Positions 15,878-26,218 are shown, counted from the first letter of the stretch. The stretch: DNA of 64,000 bases from Peptococcaceae bacterium (GCA_024655825.1 JANLFJ010000010.1:1-64000); one strand, 5' to 3'. Numbers and translations are program-made. Notes: generated by a model from the sequence alone, not told the origin.

Positions 15878-18100
15878 ATGAAATACATTGGCAAAGACGT
15901 GCCGCGGGTGGACGCGGTAAAAAAGGTCACCGGCAGCTTGAGGTTTGCCGTGGACGAAGGAGTAAACGGGATGCTGCACTGCAAGATCCTGCGCTCTAAG
16001 GTTGCCAGGGCCGTGGATTTGAAAATAGACACTGGTCCGGCCCGCGAGGTCCCGGGCGTCTACGCGGTGCTGGCCGGGGAAGACCTGCCGCAGCCGGTCC
16101 CGCGTTTCGGCCCGGTTTTGGCCGACTTCCCGCTGCTGGCGGACAAGGAGATTAAGTTCCACGGCCAGCCGCTGGCAGTGGTCCTGGCGGAGGACGAAGA
16201 TGTTTGCGCGGCCGCGCTCCGGCTGATCAGGGTGGAATGCCGGGAACTGCCCGCCGTGACAAGCATCGAAGAAGCTTTGAAACCAGGGGCTCCCCTGGTT
16301 AACGCCGGGTCCAATGTCTTCAGCGAGTACAATTACGGCTGGGGCGACGTGGAGGGCAGCAGGAGCGAGTGCGCCTGCGAGCTTGAAAACGAGTACACCT
16401 TTCCCATGGTCCACCATTTTGCTCTGGAACGGTACTCGTGCCTGGCAATCCCTCTGGTCGACGGCGGCGTGGAAATAAGGACGCCCATCCAGAACCCCTT
16501 TATCCTGCGCCGGGTTGTCGCCGCCTGCCTGGGCCTGGAATACTCCAAGGTTCGGGTTGTGGCCACTGATATTGGCGGCGGGTTCGGCGGGAAAGGCTAC
16601 GCCAAAATAGAACCGCTGGCGGCCTACCTGGCCCTGCGGACCGGCAGGCCCGTAAAGATCCTGCTTTCCACCGAAGAAGGCTTCTTCGCGGCGCGCCGCC
16701 TTTCTTCCCGCGTCAGGCTGAGGACGGGTTTTGACCGGGATGGGAAGATCATCTACCAGGACATCCTCGCCGATTACGCGATGGGGGCTTTCGTTGACGC
16801 GGCTCCCCGCATCGTCGCCAAGGCCTCCTTCCTGGCCTGCGGTCCTTACCGGACTCCTCATGCCCGCATCAGGGCAAGGGCCATCTACACCAACACCACG
16901 CCGGCCACGGCCTTCAGGGGATTCGGCATGCCCCAGCTGACCTGGGCCCTGGAGTCGCAAATGAACGAAGCGGCCGCCAGGCTGGGTATTGATCCTCTCC
17001 GGCTCAGGTTTATTAACCTGCCGCGCAAGGGCGAGGTCCTGATCCCCGGGGACACGCCGGTGGACGGGGACTGGCACGAAGGGCTGGCCAGGGCGGCCGA
17101 ACTGATCGGTTGGGACAAGAAAGAGGAAGAGAAAAAGGAAAAAAACACGGGGCTGGGGATTGCCATCGGGATTAAAAACCCCATCCCGTCGAGTGTGTCC
17201 CACGCGCTTGTCAAGCTGCACTCCGACGGCAGCGCCACGGTGGCCGTGGGCACAACGGAGATGGGCCAGGGTGCAAGGACGGTGATGGCCCAGTTTGCCG
17301 CGGAAACCCTGGGCATCCCCCTGGAACGTGTCCATGTGGTGATGGGGGATACCCTGGCCGCTCCTTTTGACCTCTCGACAGCCGCCAGCAGGTCTTCCAT
17401 CACCATGGGCCATGCCGTGGTAAGGGCCTGCCGGGACATCCTGGAACAGGTGAAGGAAATGGCGGCCGGGCTCGCTTCCCAAAAACCGGAAGCCGTGGTG
17501 ATCGAAGAGGGAGTGGTGAAGGCCGGCGAGGTGAAGATGACTTACGCCGAACTCCTGGCCGCCTGTTACGGGCCGGCCATGGGAGAAGTGGTCGGCCGGG
17601 GGATTTACCAGGGCAAAAAGGCGCCCGGGCACCCGCTCGGCGGGCTGACCGATTTCTGGGAAGTCGTGTTCTGCGCGGCAAAAGTCAGGGTGGACAGGGA
17701 AACCGGCAAGGTCTCCGTCCTCAAACTGGTCAATGTCAGCGACATCGGAAAAGCGGTCAACCCCCTCCAGGCCAAAGGGCAGGAAGAAGGCGGGGCCGTC
17801 ATGGGGATAGGGCACACCCTGATGGAACAGATGGTCTACGATGAACACCATTTGCTGGTCAACGGGAGCGCCCTGGATTACAGGATCCCGACCGCCCTGG
17901 ACATACCGGAGGAGATCAAGTGCGCGTTCGTTGAAAACCAGGACGGGCCCGGTCCTTTCGGTCTCAAGGGAATAGGCGAAAGCGGCTGTTTCGCCACCGC
18001 CCCGGCCGTTGCCGGCGCGGTGTACGAAGCCGCAGGCGCCTTGATCCGGAACCTGCCGATTACCGCCGAACGCATCTGGAGAGAAATAAAAGAAAGGTAA
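15878..18100 (+). CDS. Molybdenum hydroxylase catalytic subunit (CoxL/XdhA type)
   Basis: The 740-residue protein binds the molybdopterin cofactor. Visible family regions are the N-terminal hammerhead (PRVDAVKKVTGSLRFAVDEG), TDIGGGFGGKGYAK, TAFRGFGMPQ, TTEMGQGARTVMAQFAAETL, and GLKGIGESG with the catalytic Glu near the C-terminus. Xanthine dehydrogenase, nicotinate dehydrogenase and CO dehydrogenase share this plan. I see no CO-dehydrogenase-type active-site Cys loop, so a hydroxylase of a heterocycle or aldehyde is more likely. I chose the ATG at 15878 because of the GGGGTGGTG ahead of it. The substrate cannot be fixed from the sequence. The PrpF-like gene upstream suggests an acid catabolic route. 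Confidence 0.9.
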   Translation: MKYIGKDVPRVDAVKKVTGSLRFAVDEGVNGMLHCKILRSKVARAVDLKIDTGPAREVPGVYAVLAGEDLPQPVPRFGPVLADFPLLADKEIKFHGQPLAVVLAEDEDVCAAALRLIRVECRELPAVTSIEEALKPGAPLVNAGSNVFSEYNYGWGDVEGSRSECACELENEYTFPMVHHFALERYSCLAIPLVDGGVEIRTPIQNPFILRRVVAACLGLEYSKVRVVATDIGGGFGGKGYAKIEPLAAYLALRTGRPVKILLSTEEGFFAARRLSSRVRLRTGFDRDGKIIYQDILADYAMGAFVDAAPRIVAKASFLACGPYRTPHARIRARAIYTNTTPATAFRGFGMPQLTWALESQMNEAAARLGIDPLRLRFINLPRKGEVLIPGDTPVDGDWHEGLARAAELIGWDKKEEEKKEKNTGLGIAIGIKNPIPSSVSHALVKLHSDGSATVAVGTTEMGQGARTVMAQFAAETLGIPLERVHVVMGDTLAAPFDLSTAASRSSITMGHAVVRACRDILEQVKEMAAGLASQKPEAVVIEEGVVKAGEVKMTYAELLAACYGPAMGEVVGRGIYQGKKAPGHPLGGLTDFWEVVFCAAKVRVDRETGKVSVLKLVNVSDIGKAVNPLQAKGQEEGGAVMGIGHTLMEQMVYDEHHLLVNGSALDYRIPTALDIPEEIKCAFVENQDGPGPFGLKGIGESGCFATAPAVAGAVYEAAGALIRNLPITAERIWREIKER

Positions 18101-18125
18101 AAGAGAAATAAAAGAGAGTTGAACA

Positions 18126-18150
18126 ACGGGCGCCGGGGGGCGCCCGTTTT
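18126..18150 (+). terminator. Rho-independent terminator
   Basis: ACGGGCGCC and GGCGCCCGT form a strong stem around a G-rich loop, followed by TTTTC. It ends the molybdenum hydroxylase operon. Confidence 0.75.
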
Positions 18151-18255
18151 CGCACCACTTGCCGTCTTCTCCAAAATGCTGTATCCTATTGTTTTAGGAG
18201 CGGCTTCGCCGCGATAATGCGGGCAGCATAAGCAATCAAAAGGGGCTGAGCATAA

Positions 18256-20184
18256 ATGGGTTTGAACCTCACGCAGAAAATAATCAAAGCGCACCTGGTC
18301 GAAGGAGAGATGAAGGCGGGCCGGGAAATAGCGATAAAAATCGACCAGACGCTTACCCAGGACGCGACCGGCACGATGGCCTACCTGCAGTTTGAAGCCA
18401 TCGGCATCCCGCGGGTCAAGACCGAACTGTCCGTGAGCTACGTGGACCATAACACGCTGCAGGCCGGCTTTGAGAACGCCGATGACCATAAATTCCTGCA
18501 AACCGTGGCCGCGAAGTACGGGATACATTACTCGCGGGCCGGGAACGGCATCTGTCACCAGGTGCACCTTGAAAGGTTCGGCAAGCCCGGCAAAACCCTG
18601 CTGGGTTCGGACAGCCATACCCCGACCGGCGGGGGTTTGGGCATGCTGGCCATCGGGGCGGGCGGCCTGGACGTGGCCCTGGCCATGGCCGGCCAGCCGT
18701 TTTACCTGACCATGCCGGAGGTCATAAACGTTCGGCTTACAGGCAGGCTTGCTCCCTGGGTTTCGGCCAAGGACATCATCCTGGAGCTCCTGCGCAGGCT
18801 GACGGTAAAAGGTGGGGTGGGCAAGGTTTTTGAATACGGCGGCCCGGGTGTGGCTGAGCTGACGGTCCCGGAGCGGGCCACAATCACCAATATGGGGGCC
18901 GAGTTGGGAGCGACGACCTCCATCTTTCCGAGCGACGCCCAGACCCAAAAATTCTTGAAAGTGCAGCAAAGGGCGGCGGATTTTGTAGAATTGCTGCCCG
19001 ATCCTGATGCCGCATACGACGGGACCATCGAGATCGACCTGTCCCTGCTGGAGCCGCTGGCGGCGAAACCCCACAGCCCCGACAACGTGGCGGCGGTGAG
19101 GGAACTGGAAGGGCAGAAAATCGACCAGGTATTTATCGGCAGCTGTACCAATTCTTCCTACGCCGACCTGGTCAGGGTTGCCCGCATCCTGAAAGGGAAA
19201 ACGGTGCACCCGGATGTAAGCCTCTGCATAGCGCCCGGCTCGCGGCAGGTTTTTTACATGCTGGCCAAGGAGGGGGTCCTGGCTTCGCTTATCGCCAGCG
19301 GCGCCAGGATCCTGGAATCGGCCTGCGGCCCCTGCATCGGCGTCGGGCAGGCTCCCGCTTCCGGGGCCGTCTCTTTGAGGACATCAAACAGGAACTTTGA
19401 AGGCCGCAGCGGCACAGCGGACGCCAGGGTTTACCTGGCCGGGGCCGAAACCTGCGCGGTGGCGGCCCTGACCGGCTGCCTCACCGACCCCAGGAAAATG
19501 GGCGACCCGCCGGGTAAAACCATGCCTGAAGAATTTACAGTCGACGACAGCATGATCATCGAGCCGCCCAGGAACGGGAGCGCGGTAGAAGTTGTCAGGG
19601 GCCCGAACATAAAGCCGCTGCCGGATTTTGACCCCCTGCCCGGTAAGATTTCGGCAGCGGTGGTGCTGAAGGTGGGAGACAACATCACCACCGACCACAT
19701 CATGCCCGCCGGCGCCCAGATACTCTCGCTCAGGTCAAATATCCCCGCGATCTCCAGGTACGTTTTCAGCCGGGTCGACCCCGCGTTTTACCAGCGCGTG
19801 GTCGAAGAAAAGGGCGGGATAATCGTCGGCGGCCACAACTACGGGCAGGGTTCCAGCCGGGAACACGCGGCCCTGGCTCCCAGGTACCTGGGCATAAAAG
19901 CCGTGCTTGCCAGGTCTTTTGCCCGCATCCACCTGCAGAATTTGATTAACTTCGGCATACTGCCGCTGACTTTTGCGGATGAAGGCGACTACGAAGCCGT
20001 AAACCAGGGGGACAGGCTGGAACTCGACAACCTTTTGGAGGCGGTGCGGCGAAACGAAATAACGGCCAGGAACCTGACGCGGGGCGCTTCCTTCAGGCTG
20101 AAGCATTCCCTTACGCCCAGGCAGGTGGAGATTGTAACGGCTGGCGGGCTGTTGAAATATGCCGGCTTAAACTTGAAAAAGTGA
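18256..20184 (+). CDS. acnA: Aconitate hydratase
   Basis: The 642-residue enzyme interconverts citrate and isocitrate through cis-aconitate with a [4Fe-4S] cluster. Cluster Cys are in FIGSCTNSSYAD and SACGPCIGVGQAP. The substrate-side motifs SDSHTPTGGGLGMLAIGAGG and the C-terminal swivel domain (DNITTDHIMPAG, GGHNYGQGSSREHAALAPRY cut here, RSFARIH) are all present. The length is shorter than the roughly 900-residue AcnA type and matches the compact mitochondrial-like form in anaerobic bacteria. A ribosome site AGGGGCTGAG precedes the ATG. Isocitrate dehydrogenase follows after 25 bases. Confidence 0.92.
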   Translation: MGLNLTQKIIKAHLVEGEMKAGREIAIKIDQTLTQDATGTMAYLQFEAIGIPRVKTELSVSYVDHNTLQAGFENADDHKFLQTVAAKYGIHYSRAGNGICHQVHLERFGKPGKTLLGSDSHTPTGGGLGMLAIGAGGLDVALAMAGQPFYLTMPEVINVRLTGRLAPWVSAKDIILELLRRLTVKGGVGKVFEYGGPGVAELTVPERATITNMGAELGATTSIFPSDAQTQKFLKVQQRAADFVELLPDPDAAYDGTIEIDLSLLEPLAAKPHSPDNVAAVRELEGQKIDQVFIGSCTNSSYADLVRVARILKGKTVHPDVSLCIAPGSRQVFYMLAKEGVLASLIASGARILESACGPCIGVGQAPASGAVSLRTSNRNFEGRSGTADARVYLAGAETCAVAALTGCLTDPRKMGDPPGKTMPEEFTVDDSMIIEPPRNGSAVEVVRGPNIKPLPDFDPLPGKISAAVVLKVGDNITTDHIMPAGAQILSLRSNIPAISRYVFSRVDPAFYQRVVEEKGGIIVGGHNYGQGSSREHAALAPRYLGIKAVLARSFARIHLQNLINFGILPLTFADEGDYEAVNQGDRLELDNLLEAVRRNEITARNLTRGASFRLKHSLTPRQVEIVTAGGLLKYAGLNLKK

Positions 20185-20209
20185 TGTGCGCTGACTGGAG
20201 GAGAAGCAA

Positions 20210-21418
<1,209 letters not shown>

Positions 21419-21466
21419 TTTACATACATGTATGCTTGAATACAGGAGAGACTACGTGTATAATGT

Positions 21467-21515
21467 ATACATAATACAAAACAAGCCGGAAGAAGAGGCG
21501 AAGAATACATAATAC
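21467..21515 (+). repeat. Pair of 11-bp direct repeats in the gap before the carboxyltransferase gene
   Basis: ATACATAATAC occurs at 21467-21477 and 21505-21515. A TACATACATGTATG palindrome-like run lies at 21421-21434. All are upstream of the promoter at 21541-21570 and could be a regulator site. Confidence 0.35.
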
Positions 21516-21540
21516 AGGGAGAATAATTGTTGGATTGTGC

Positions 21541-21570
21541 TTGAAAGAGACGGCGCAGATAAAGTATAAT
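21541..21570 (+). promoter_or_regulatory. Sigma-A promoter of the carboxyltransferase gene
   Basis: TTGAAA (21541-21546) and TATAAT (21565-21570) are 18 bases apart. It lies 45 bases upstream of the start codon. Confidence 0.7.
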
Positions 21571-21614
21571 TTTATTATTTATAACCAACGGTGAGGAGTA
21601 ATGGAGGTTAGACC

Positions 21615-23030
21615 ATGGCCCAACAAAGAAGGAAAATAGGCATCACCGACACCACCTGGCGCGATGCCCACCAGTCCCTGCTGGCTACCCGGATGAAGAC
21701 TGAACACATGCTGCCCATTGCCGCTAAAATGGACGAAGTCGGCTTTCATTCCATGGAGGTATGGGGCGGCGCCACCTTTGACAGCTGCATGCGCTTTCTA
21801 AACGAAGACCCCTGGGAACGCCTGGATAAGATCAGGAAGGCCCTTAAAAAAACAAAAATCCAGATGCTGCTGCGCGGCCAAAACCTTGTCGGCTACAAGC
21901 ACTATGCCGACGACGTGGTCGAAGAATTTGTCAAAAAGGCTTTCGCCCACGGGATCGACATTTTCAGGATTTTTGACGCGATGAACGATGTCCGGAATTT
22001 GCAAAAAGCCATGGAAGTGGCCAAAAAAGAGGGAGCCAGCGTGCAGGCCACCATGTGCTACACGATAAGCCCGGTCCACGACCTCGGTTATTTCATGAAA
22101 ATGGCCCGCAGCCTGGTGGATATGGGGGCGGACTCTTTTTGCATCAAGGACATGGCCGGCATCCTGAAACCTTACCCGGCGGCTGAACTCGTTGCCGAAC
22201 TAAAGAAGGAGTTCCCTGAAATCCCCGTGCAGGTGCATACCCACTACACGAGCGGGATGGCTTCCATGATGTACCTCAAGGCCATCGAGAGCGGCGCCGA
22301 TGTCATCGACACGGCCATTTCCACCATGGCCCTGGGCACCTCGCAGCCGCCGACCGAAACGATGGTGGCGACGCTGGCCGGCACGCCGTACGACACGGGC
22401 CTGAACCTGGAAGCGCTGAGCGAGATAGCCGATTACTTCAAGGACGTGCGCAAGGAATACAAGGAATTCGACGTGTACAAGGCCGGGGTGGATACCAATG
22501 TCCTCCTCTACCAGATACCGGGCGGGATGCTGTCCAACTTCATCACCCAGCTGCAGCAGCAAAACGCCATCAACAAGCTGCCCGAGGTGCTGGCCGAAGT
22601 GCCGCGGGTGCGCGAGGACCTGGGCTACCCGCCGCTTGTCACCCCGACCAGCCAGATAGTGGGGACCCAGGCCGTCATGAACGTGCTGCTGGGGCGTTAC
22701 AAGATGGTGACGAACGAGGTGCGCGCGTATGTGAAAGGCTTGTACGGGGCGACGCCCGCGCCGGTCAACGAAGAAGTGAGAAAACTTATCATCAAGGACG
22801 AAGAACCCATCACCGGCCGCCCAGCCGACTACATAGAACCGCAGCTGGAACAGGCCGGGCGCGAGATCGGCATCTACTTGCAGAAGGAAGAGGACGTCCT
22901 CTCGTACGCGCTTTTCCCGCAGGTCGCCAGGCAGTTCTTGGAAGAGCGTTACGCCGCGAAAACCAATGTGGACTACAACCTGGCCCGCGAGAACGAAGCC
23001 AGCACGGGGGCCAAGGTCTATCCCCTGTAG
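21615..23030 (+). CDS. Oxaloacetate decarboxylase alpha / pyruvate carboxylase B-type carboxyltransferase subunit
   Basis: This 471-residue protein holds the biotin-dependent carboxyltransferase barrel: DTTWRDAHQSLLATRMKTE at the start, EVWGGATFDSCMRFLNEDPW, RGQNLVGYKHYADDVV and DMAGILKPYPA, with metal-site VHTHYTSG. It catalyses transfer of CO2 between oxaloacetate or pyruvate and carboxybiotin. It lacks the C-terminal biotinyl domain with an MKM motif that longer oxaloacetate decarboxylase alpha chains carry. A separate biotin carrier must therefore exist, as in the transcarboxylase 5S subunit. It follows aconitase and icd and has its own promoter. Confidence 0.88.
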   Translation: MAQQRRKIGITDTTWRDAHQSLLATRMKTEHMLPIAAKMDEVGFHSMEVWGGATFDSCMRFLNEDPWERLDKIRKALKKTKIQMLLRGQNLVGYKHYADDVVEEFVKKAFAHGIDIFRIFDAMNDVRNLQKAMEVAKKEGASVQATMCYTISPVHDLGYFMKMARSLVDMGADSFCIKDMAGILKPYPAAELVAELKKEFPEIPVQVHTHYTSGMASMMYLKAIESGADVIDTAISTMALGTSQPPTETMVATLAGTPYDTGLNLEALSEIADYFKDVRKEYKEFDVYKAGVDTNVLLYQIPGGMLSNFITQLQQQNAINKLPEVLAEVPRVREDLGYPPLVTPTSQIVGTQAVMNVLLGRYKMVTNEVRAYVKGLYGATPAPVNEEVRKLIIKDEEPITGRPADYIEPQLEQAGREIGIYLQKEEDVLSYALFPQVARQFLEERYAAKTNVDYNLARENEASTGAKVYPL

Positions 23031-23095
23031 GGGGCTGCCTGCCGGCATATGTCTTAAGAATATGAAAACCGTTTAAGCAGGAACAATTAACGAGA

Positions 23096-23124
23096 AATCC
23101 AGGAATAACATCCTGGATTTTTTT
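23096..23124 (+). terminator. Rho-independent terminator
   Basis: AATCCAGGA pairs with TCCTGGATT around ATAACA, followed by seven T including the last stem bases. It ends the carboxyltransferase gene. Confidence 0.85.
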
Positions 23125-23163
23125 GTGCGACGGACAAAAACAGGCCTCCTCGCGCGAATCATA

Positions 23164-23319
23164 TTACGATATGGTTCGCCGCATCTCCACCAGGTCGTGG
23201 TAACAGCGAGGGCAGTACTCGCCTTTATTGCTTATAAACACGCTCTTGTCTTCCGCCCAGGCCTCCTCAATCAAATCAAGCGGCTGACCGCAGCGGATGC
23301 AGCAGTTCGTTTCCCGCAT
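23164..23319 (-). CDS. 51-residue zinc-ribbon protein
   Basis: Read on the minus strand, the start ATG is at 23317-23319 and the stop at 23164-23166. A ribosome site AAAGAGGTGAGG lies directly ahead. The product has two Cys-x2-Cys pairs, CIRCGQ near the N-terminus and CPRCYHDL near the C-terminus, plus an additional Cys next to the first. This is a treble-clef/zinc-ribbon layout. The function is not known. The good ribosome site and the paired Cys make it a real gene despite its size. It ends 40 bases from the terminator of the previous gene. Confidence 0.65.
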   Translation of the reverse strand: MRETNCCIRCGQPLDLIEEAWAEDKSVFISNKGEYCPRCYHDLVEMRRTIS

Positions 23320-23431
23320 CGACCTCACCTCTTTGAATATTCTTTCCGCGGTGGCAGGAGTTATGCGGCGGGAAAAGAATTAGTAATATAAAACAATATG
23401 ACGACGAAATTAAAATTGTGGCGGGATAGGT

Positions 23432-24562
23432 ATGGGAAAACTTAGCCTGGAAAAGATCATCTCCGAAACGCTGCAGGCGATTGAAAAGGGCAAAAGCCAG
23501 ATCTACGACATCGCCGAGAACACGCGCAGCGAAAGCGAGAGGGTAAAAAAAGAACTGCAGGAAATCCAGGGCCAGATCATGCTGACTATCGACCAGGTGG
23601 ATAACCTGGAGCGGGTTGAAAAGGCGGCCCGTATCCGCCTGATGGAGGTCAGCCGCCATTTTGACAGGTACTCGGAAGAGGAGGTCAGGGAGGCTTACGA
23701 AAGGGCTCGCAACCTCCAGGTGGAGCTTGCCTTGCTGCGGGAACGGGAAAGCCAGCTCAAACTGCGGCGCAATGAACTGGAAAGGAGCCTGCGAAAACTC
23801 GTCAGCACGCTTGAAAAGGCCGAGGGACTGATGACCCAGGTCGGCGTGGTCCTTGACTACCTTGGAGGAAACCTGAAGGTGATTAATAACGAACTGGAGG
23901 TAGTTAACCAGAGAAGGCTCCTGGCTCCCCGGATCATTCAGGCCCAGGAAGAGGAGCGAAAAAGGGTGGCCCGTGAAATCCATGACGGGCCGGCCCAGTC
24001 CATGGCCAACGTAGTGCTGCGGACGGAGGTGTGCGAGAAACTGATGGAAACGGACCTGGCCGCGGCCAGGAAGGAGCTGCGGGAACTGCGGGAGACGGTA
24101 AAGGGAAGCCTGCAGGACGTTCGCCGCATCATTTTCGACCTGCGGCCGATGACCCTGGACGACCTCGGCCTTTTGCCGGCACTGGGCCGTTACCTGGAGA
24201 CATTGAAGGAAAGACACCAGATAAACATAGAAACCAAATTCAGCGGCCAGCAGAAGCGGCTCAGTTCAACCATTGAAGTGGCTGTTTACCGGGTTGTGCA
24301 GGAGGCAGTTCAGAATTCAATAAAACATGCCCACTCTTCGAAGATAGTGGTAAAATTAGAAATGGAGCCGCAAAGCGTTATTGTCTCCATTAAGGACGAT
24401 GGAATCGGCTTTCAGGCCGAGGGCTACCTGGAGTCGCCCAGGGCCGACAGCTACGGCCTGCTGGGAATGAAGGAAAGGCTGGATATCCTGGGGGGACAGC
24501 TGTCCATAAAGTCGATCCCCGGTACGGGAACTGAAATACTGGCCATTCTCCCGTTAGACTAA
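23432..24562 (+). CDS. degS: DegS-like sensor histidine kinase
   Basis: The 376-residue protein has no transmembrane segment. The first about 170 residues are a long coiled coil rich in Glu, Lys and Leu, the DegS sensor domain. The HisKA_3 phosphoacceptor region is EERKRVAREIHDGPAQSMAN (His in REIHD), near residue 183. The HATPase domain carries VVQEAVQNSIKHAHSS (N box) and GIGF, with GLLGMKERLDILGG. It is cytosolic as in B. subtilis. The DegU-type regulator gene follows 18 bases downstream. In B. subtilis this pair controls exoenzymes, competence and motility. Confidence 0.9.
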   Translation: MGKLSLEKIISETLQAIEKGKSQIYDIAENTRSESERVKKELQEIQGQIMLTIDQVDNLERVEKAARIRLMEVSRHFDRYSEEEVREAYERARNLQVELALLRERESQLKLRRNELERSLRKLVSTLEKAEGLMTQVGVVLDYLGGNLKVINNELEVVNQRRLLAPRIIQAQEEERKRVAREIHDGPAQSMANVVLRTEVCEKLMETDLAAARKELRELRETVKGSLQDVRRIIFDLRPMTLDDLGLLPALGRYLETLKERHQINIETKFSGQQKRLSSTIEVAVYRVVQEAVQNSIKHAHSSKIVVKLEMEPQSVIVSIKDDGIGFQAEGYLESPRADSYGLLGMKERLDILGGQLSIKSIPGTGTEILAILPLD

Positions 24563-24580
24563 CCAAGGAGAGAGAAAAAC

Positions 24581-25243
24581 ATGGCGGAAGAGAAAATCAG
24601 GGTTGTTATTGTCGATGATCATCCCCTGGTCAGGGAAGGGCTGCGCAAAATACTGGAGATGAGCGACGAGATCGAAGTGGTCGATGAAGCCGGCGACGGG
24701 CAGGGCGCAATCAATGTAACGCGCAAGCAAAAGCCGGATGTGATCCTGATGGACATCAACATGCCCGGCACCAACGGCATAGAGGCCACCAGAGTGATTA
24801 AACGGGAGTTCGCTTCGGTGGGTATCATCGCCCTGACCATTCATGAGGAGGAAGAGTACATCCTGGAACTGGTCAGGGCCGGTGTTTCCGGTTATGTCCT
24901 CAAGGACATCGCGCCGGCCAAACTGCTGGAAACGATCAAAACGGTGGCGGCAGGGCAGTCCGTGATCGACCCCGGCATCACCAGCAAGGTGTTCGGCGAG
25001 TTGAACCGCCTAAGCCGTTCCCGCCGCGTGAAAGAGGAATGGGAGACCCTCACCGACAGGGAAATGGATGTTCTCAAACTTATCGCCCAGGGCAGGAGCA
25101 ACAAGGAAATAGCCAAGCTGCTCACCATTAGCGAGAAAACAGTGAAAAACCACATTACCAACATTTTCAGAAAGCTGCAGGTTGAAGACAGGACCCAGGC
25201 CGTCCTTTTTGCCATCAAAAACCGGATGGTGGAACTCCAGTAG
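24581..25243 (+). CDS. degU: DegU-like response regulator (NarL family)
   Basis: The 220-residue protein has a receiver domain: VVIVDDHPLVREGLRKIL, phospho-Asp in DVILMDINMPG (about residue 60), LTIHEE, and Lys in YVLKDIAP. A C-terminal LuxR-type helix-turn-helix follows: LTDREMDVLKLIAQGRSNKE and SEKTVKNHITNIFRKL. It is the partner of the kinase just upstream. Its position before the Tad pilus genes makes pilus control plausible but unproven. Confidence 0.92.
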   Translation: MAEEKIRVVIVDDHPLVREGLRKILEMSDEIEVVDEAGDGQGAINVTRKQKPDVILMDINMPGTNGIEATRVIKREFASVGIIALTIHEEEEYILELVRAGVSGYVLKDIAPAKLLETIKTVAAGQSVIDPGITSKVFGELNRLSRSRRVKEEWETLTDREMDVLKLIAQGRSNKEIAKLLTISEKTVKNHITNIFRKLQVEDRTQAVLFAIKNRMVELQ

Positions 25244-25302
25244 GAAAAAAACGCCTGCCCCGCGCATATACTACATTACCAGCTACTGTGGGGGAAACCG
25301 GA

Positions 25303-25743
25303 GTGGGCGTGTTGCAGCTTGTCTTGCTTAATCTGATCATACTGGTTTACGGGGTGTACCGCGCCCGGGAGGAAATGCGGCGGCGGGATTTTCCGCCGCT
25401 GTGCATGATCCTGGGGAAAGATGAAAACGTGTATATTGAAGGCGTGGTGAGGCATACGACCGCCTGGATGAGGAGGCGCGGCGTTCCTAAACGCCTTGTT
25501 TTGTTTATCGAGGCCCCCGGCGGCGAAACAGCCGTGATTGCGCGAAAACTGGCGCAGGATTTGTCGATTATTGCCTGGGAAATGATGTTTGGGGCGGAAA
25601 TCCAGGAATTTATCGGCAAGCGCGAGCCTCTCGTGAAAATCCTCGACTTGCGCGGGGTAAAGGGACAAAACAGGCCTTGCGGGCTGGTAGAAAAATGGTT
25701 GAGGGACGGTGGTGGAGAACAGGCCGCAGAAAGCGAGGGATAG
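25303..25743 (+). CDS. Hypothetical membrane-anchored protein
   Basis: The product of about 146 residues has one N-terminal membrane segment (LQLVLLNLIILVYGVYRA) followed by a cytosolic part without a recognised domain (AWMRRRGVPKRLVLFIEAPG, then GETAVIARKLAQDLSIIAWE). I do not know the function. The start is uncertain: GTG codons occur at 25288, 25303 and 25309, and the GGGGGAAA ahead of 25303 made me prefer it. It lies between degU and the Flp pilin gene. Confidence 0.5.
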   Translation: MGVLQLVLLNLIILVYGVYRAREEMRRRDFPPLCMILGKDENVYIEGVVRHTTAWMRRRGVPKRLVLFIEAPGGETAVIARKLAQDLSIIAWEMMFGAEIQEFIGKREPLVKILDLRGVKGQNRPCGLVEKWLRDGGGEQAAESEG

Positions 25744-25749
25744 GTGCCG

Positions 25750-25768
25750 GGTCCTAATTCATAGGACC
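25750..25768. other. Hairpin between the hypothetical gene and flp
   Basis: GGTCCTA and TAGGACC pair around ATTCA. It has no T run, so it may be a weak terminator or a regulatory site. The rest of 25769-25913 shows no other clear feature. Confidence 0.4.
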
Positions 25769-25913
25769 AGTATTTAGTGAAAATTTAGGAAACATTTCTG
25801 GAAAAAATAAGTTCACGGCCGGATGGTCAATTCTGGTGCGGCGTGTAAAATGGTAATCACAACAAAGACTTGTCCAGCGGTGGAATAATGTCAAGAAAGG
25901 AGATGGGTATCCG

Positions 25914-26102
25914 ATGTTGAGCCGGATCAGAAGTTTTCTTCGCGATGAAAGAGGACAGGGGCTCGCCGAGTACGGCCTTATTATCGCCCTGGTGGCCCTG
26001 GCTGTCGTAGGCGCTCTCACGGCCCTCGGCGGTGGACTAACCAGCATTTTCGGGGACATCAATGACGACCTGACGAACGCCACTTCCGGCGGTTCCAGCT
26101 AA
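25914..26102 (+). CDS. flp: Flp/Fap-type IVb pilin
   Basis: This 62-residue pilin has a short basic leader, a prepilin processing region (GQGLAEYGLIIALVALAVVG) with the Glu at +5 of the mature protein, and a hydrophobic helix of about 20 residues, with a Gly/Ser-rich tail. Cleavage would be expected before the GLAEYG helix by the prepilin peptidase encoded two genes on. It is the main pilus subunit of the Tad system. A strong ribosome site (AAAGGAG) is ahead of the ATG, consistent with high expression. Confidence 0.9.
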   Translation: MLSRIRSFLRDERGQGLAEYGLIIALVALAVVGALTALGGGLTSIFGDINDDLTNATSGGSS

Positions 26103-26128
26103 CCGGGATGAATAAGGAAGGGTAAACG

Positions 26129-26158
26129 GGCCCTGCTTAAGTTCTCTTAGGTAGGGCC
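26129..26158 (+). other. Hairpin between flp and the prepilin peptidase gene
   Basis: GGCCCTGCTTAA can pair with TTAGGTAGGGCC using two G-U pairs, around GTTCTC. It may reduce read-through so that pilin is made in excess, or protect the flp message 3' end. There is no T run. Confidence 0.45.
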
Positions 26159-26218
26159 TTCCTGGTCCTTAAACGTGTTTCTCTTAAATTCAAAATGCCG
26201 GGGAAAGGAGTGTTTCTT

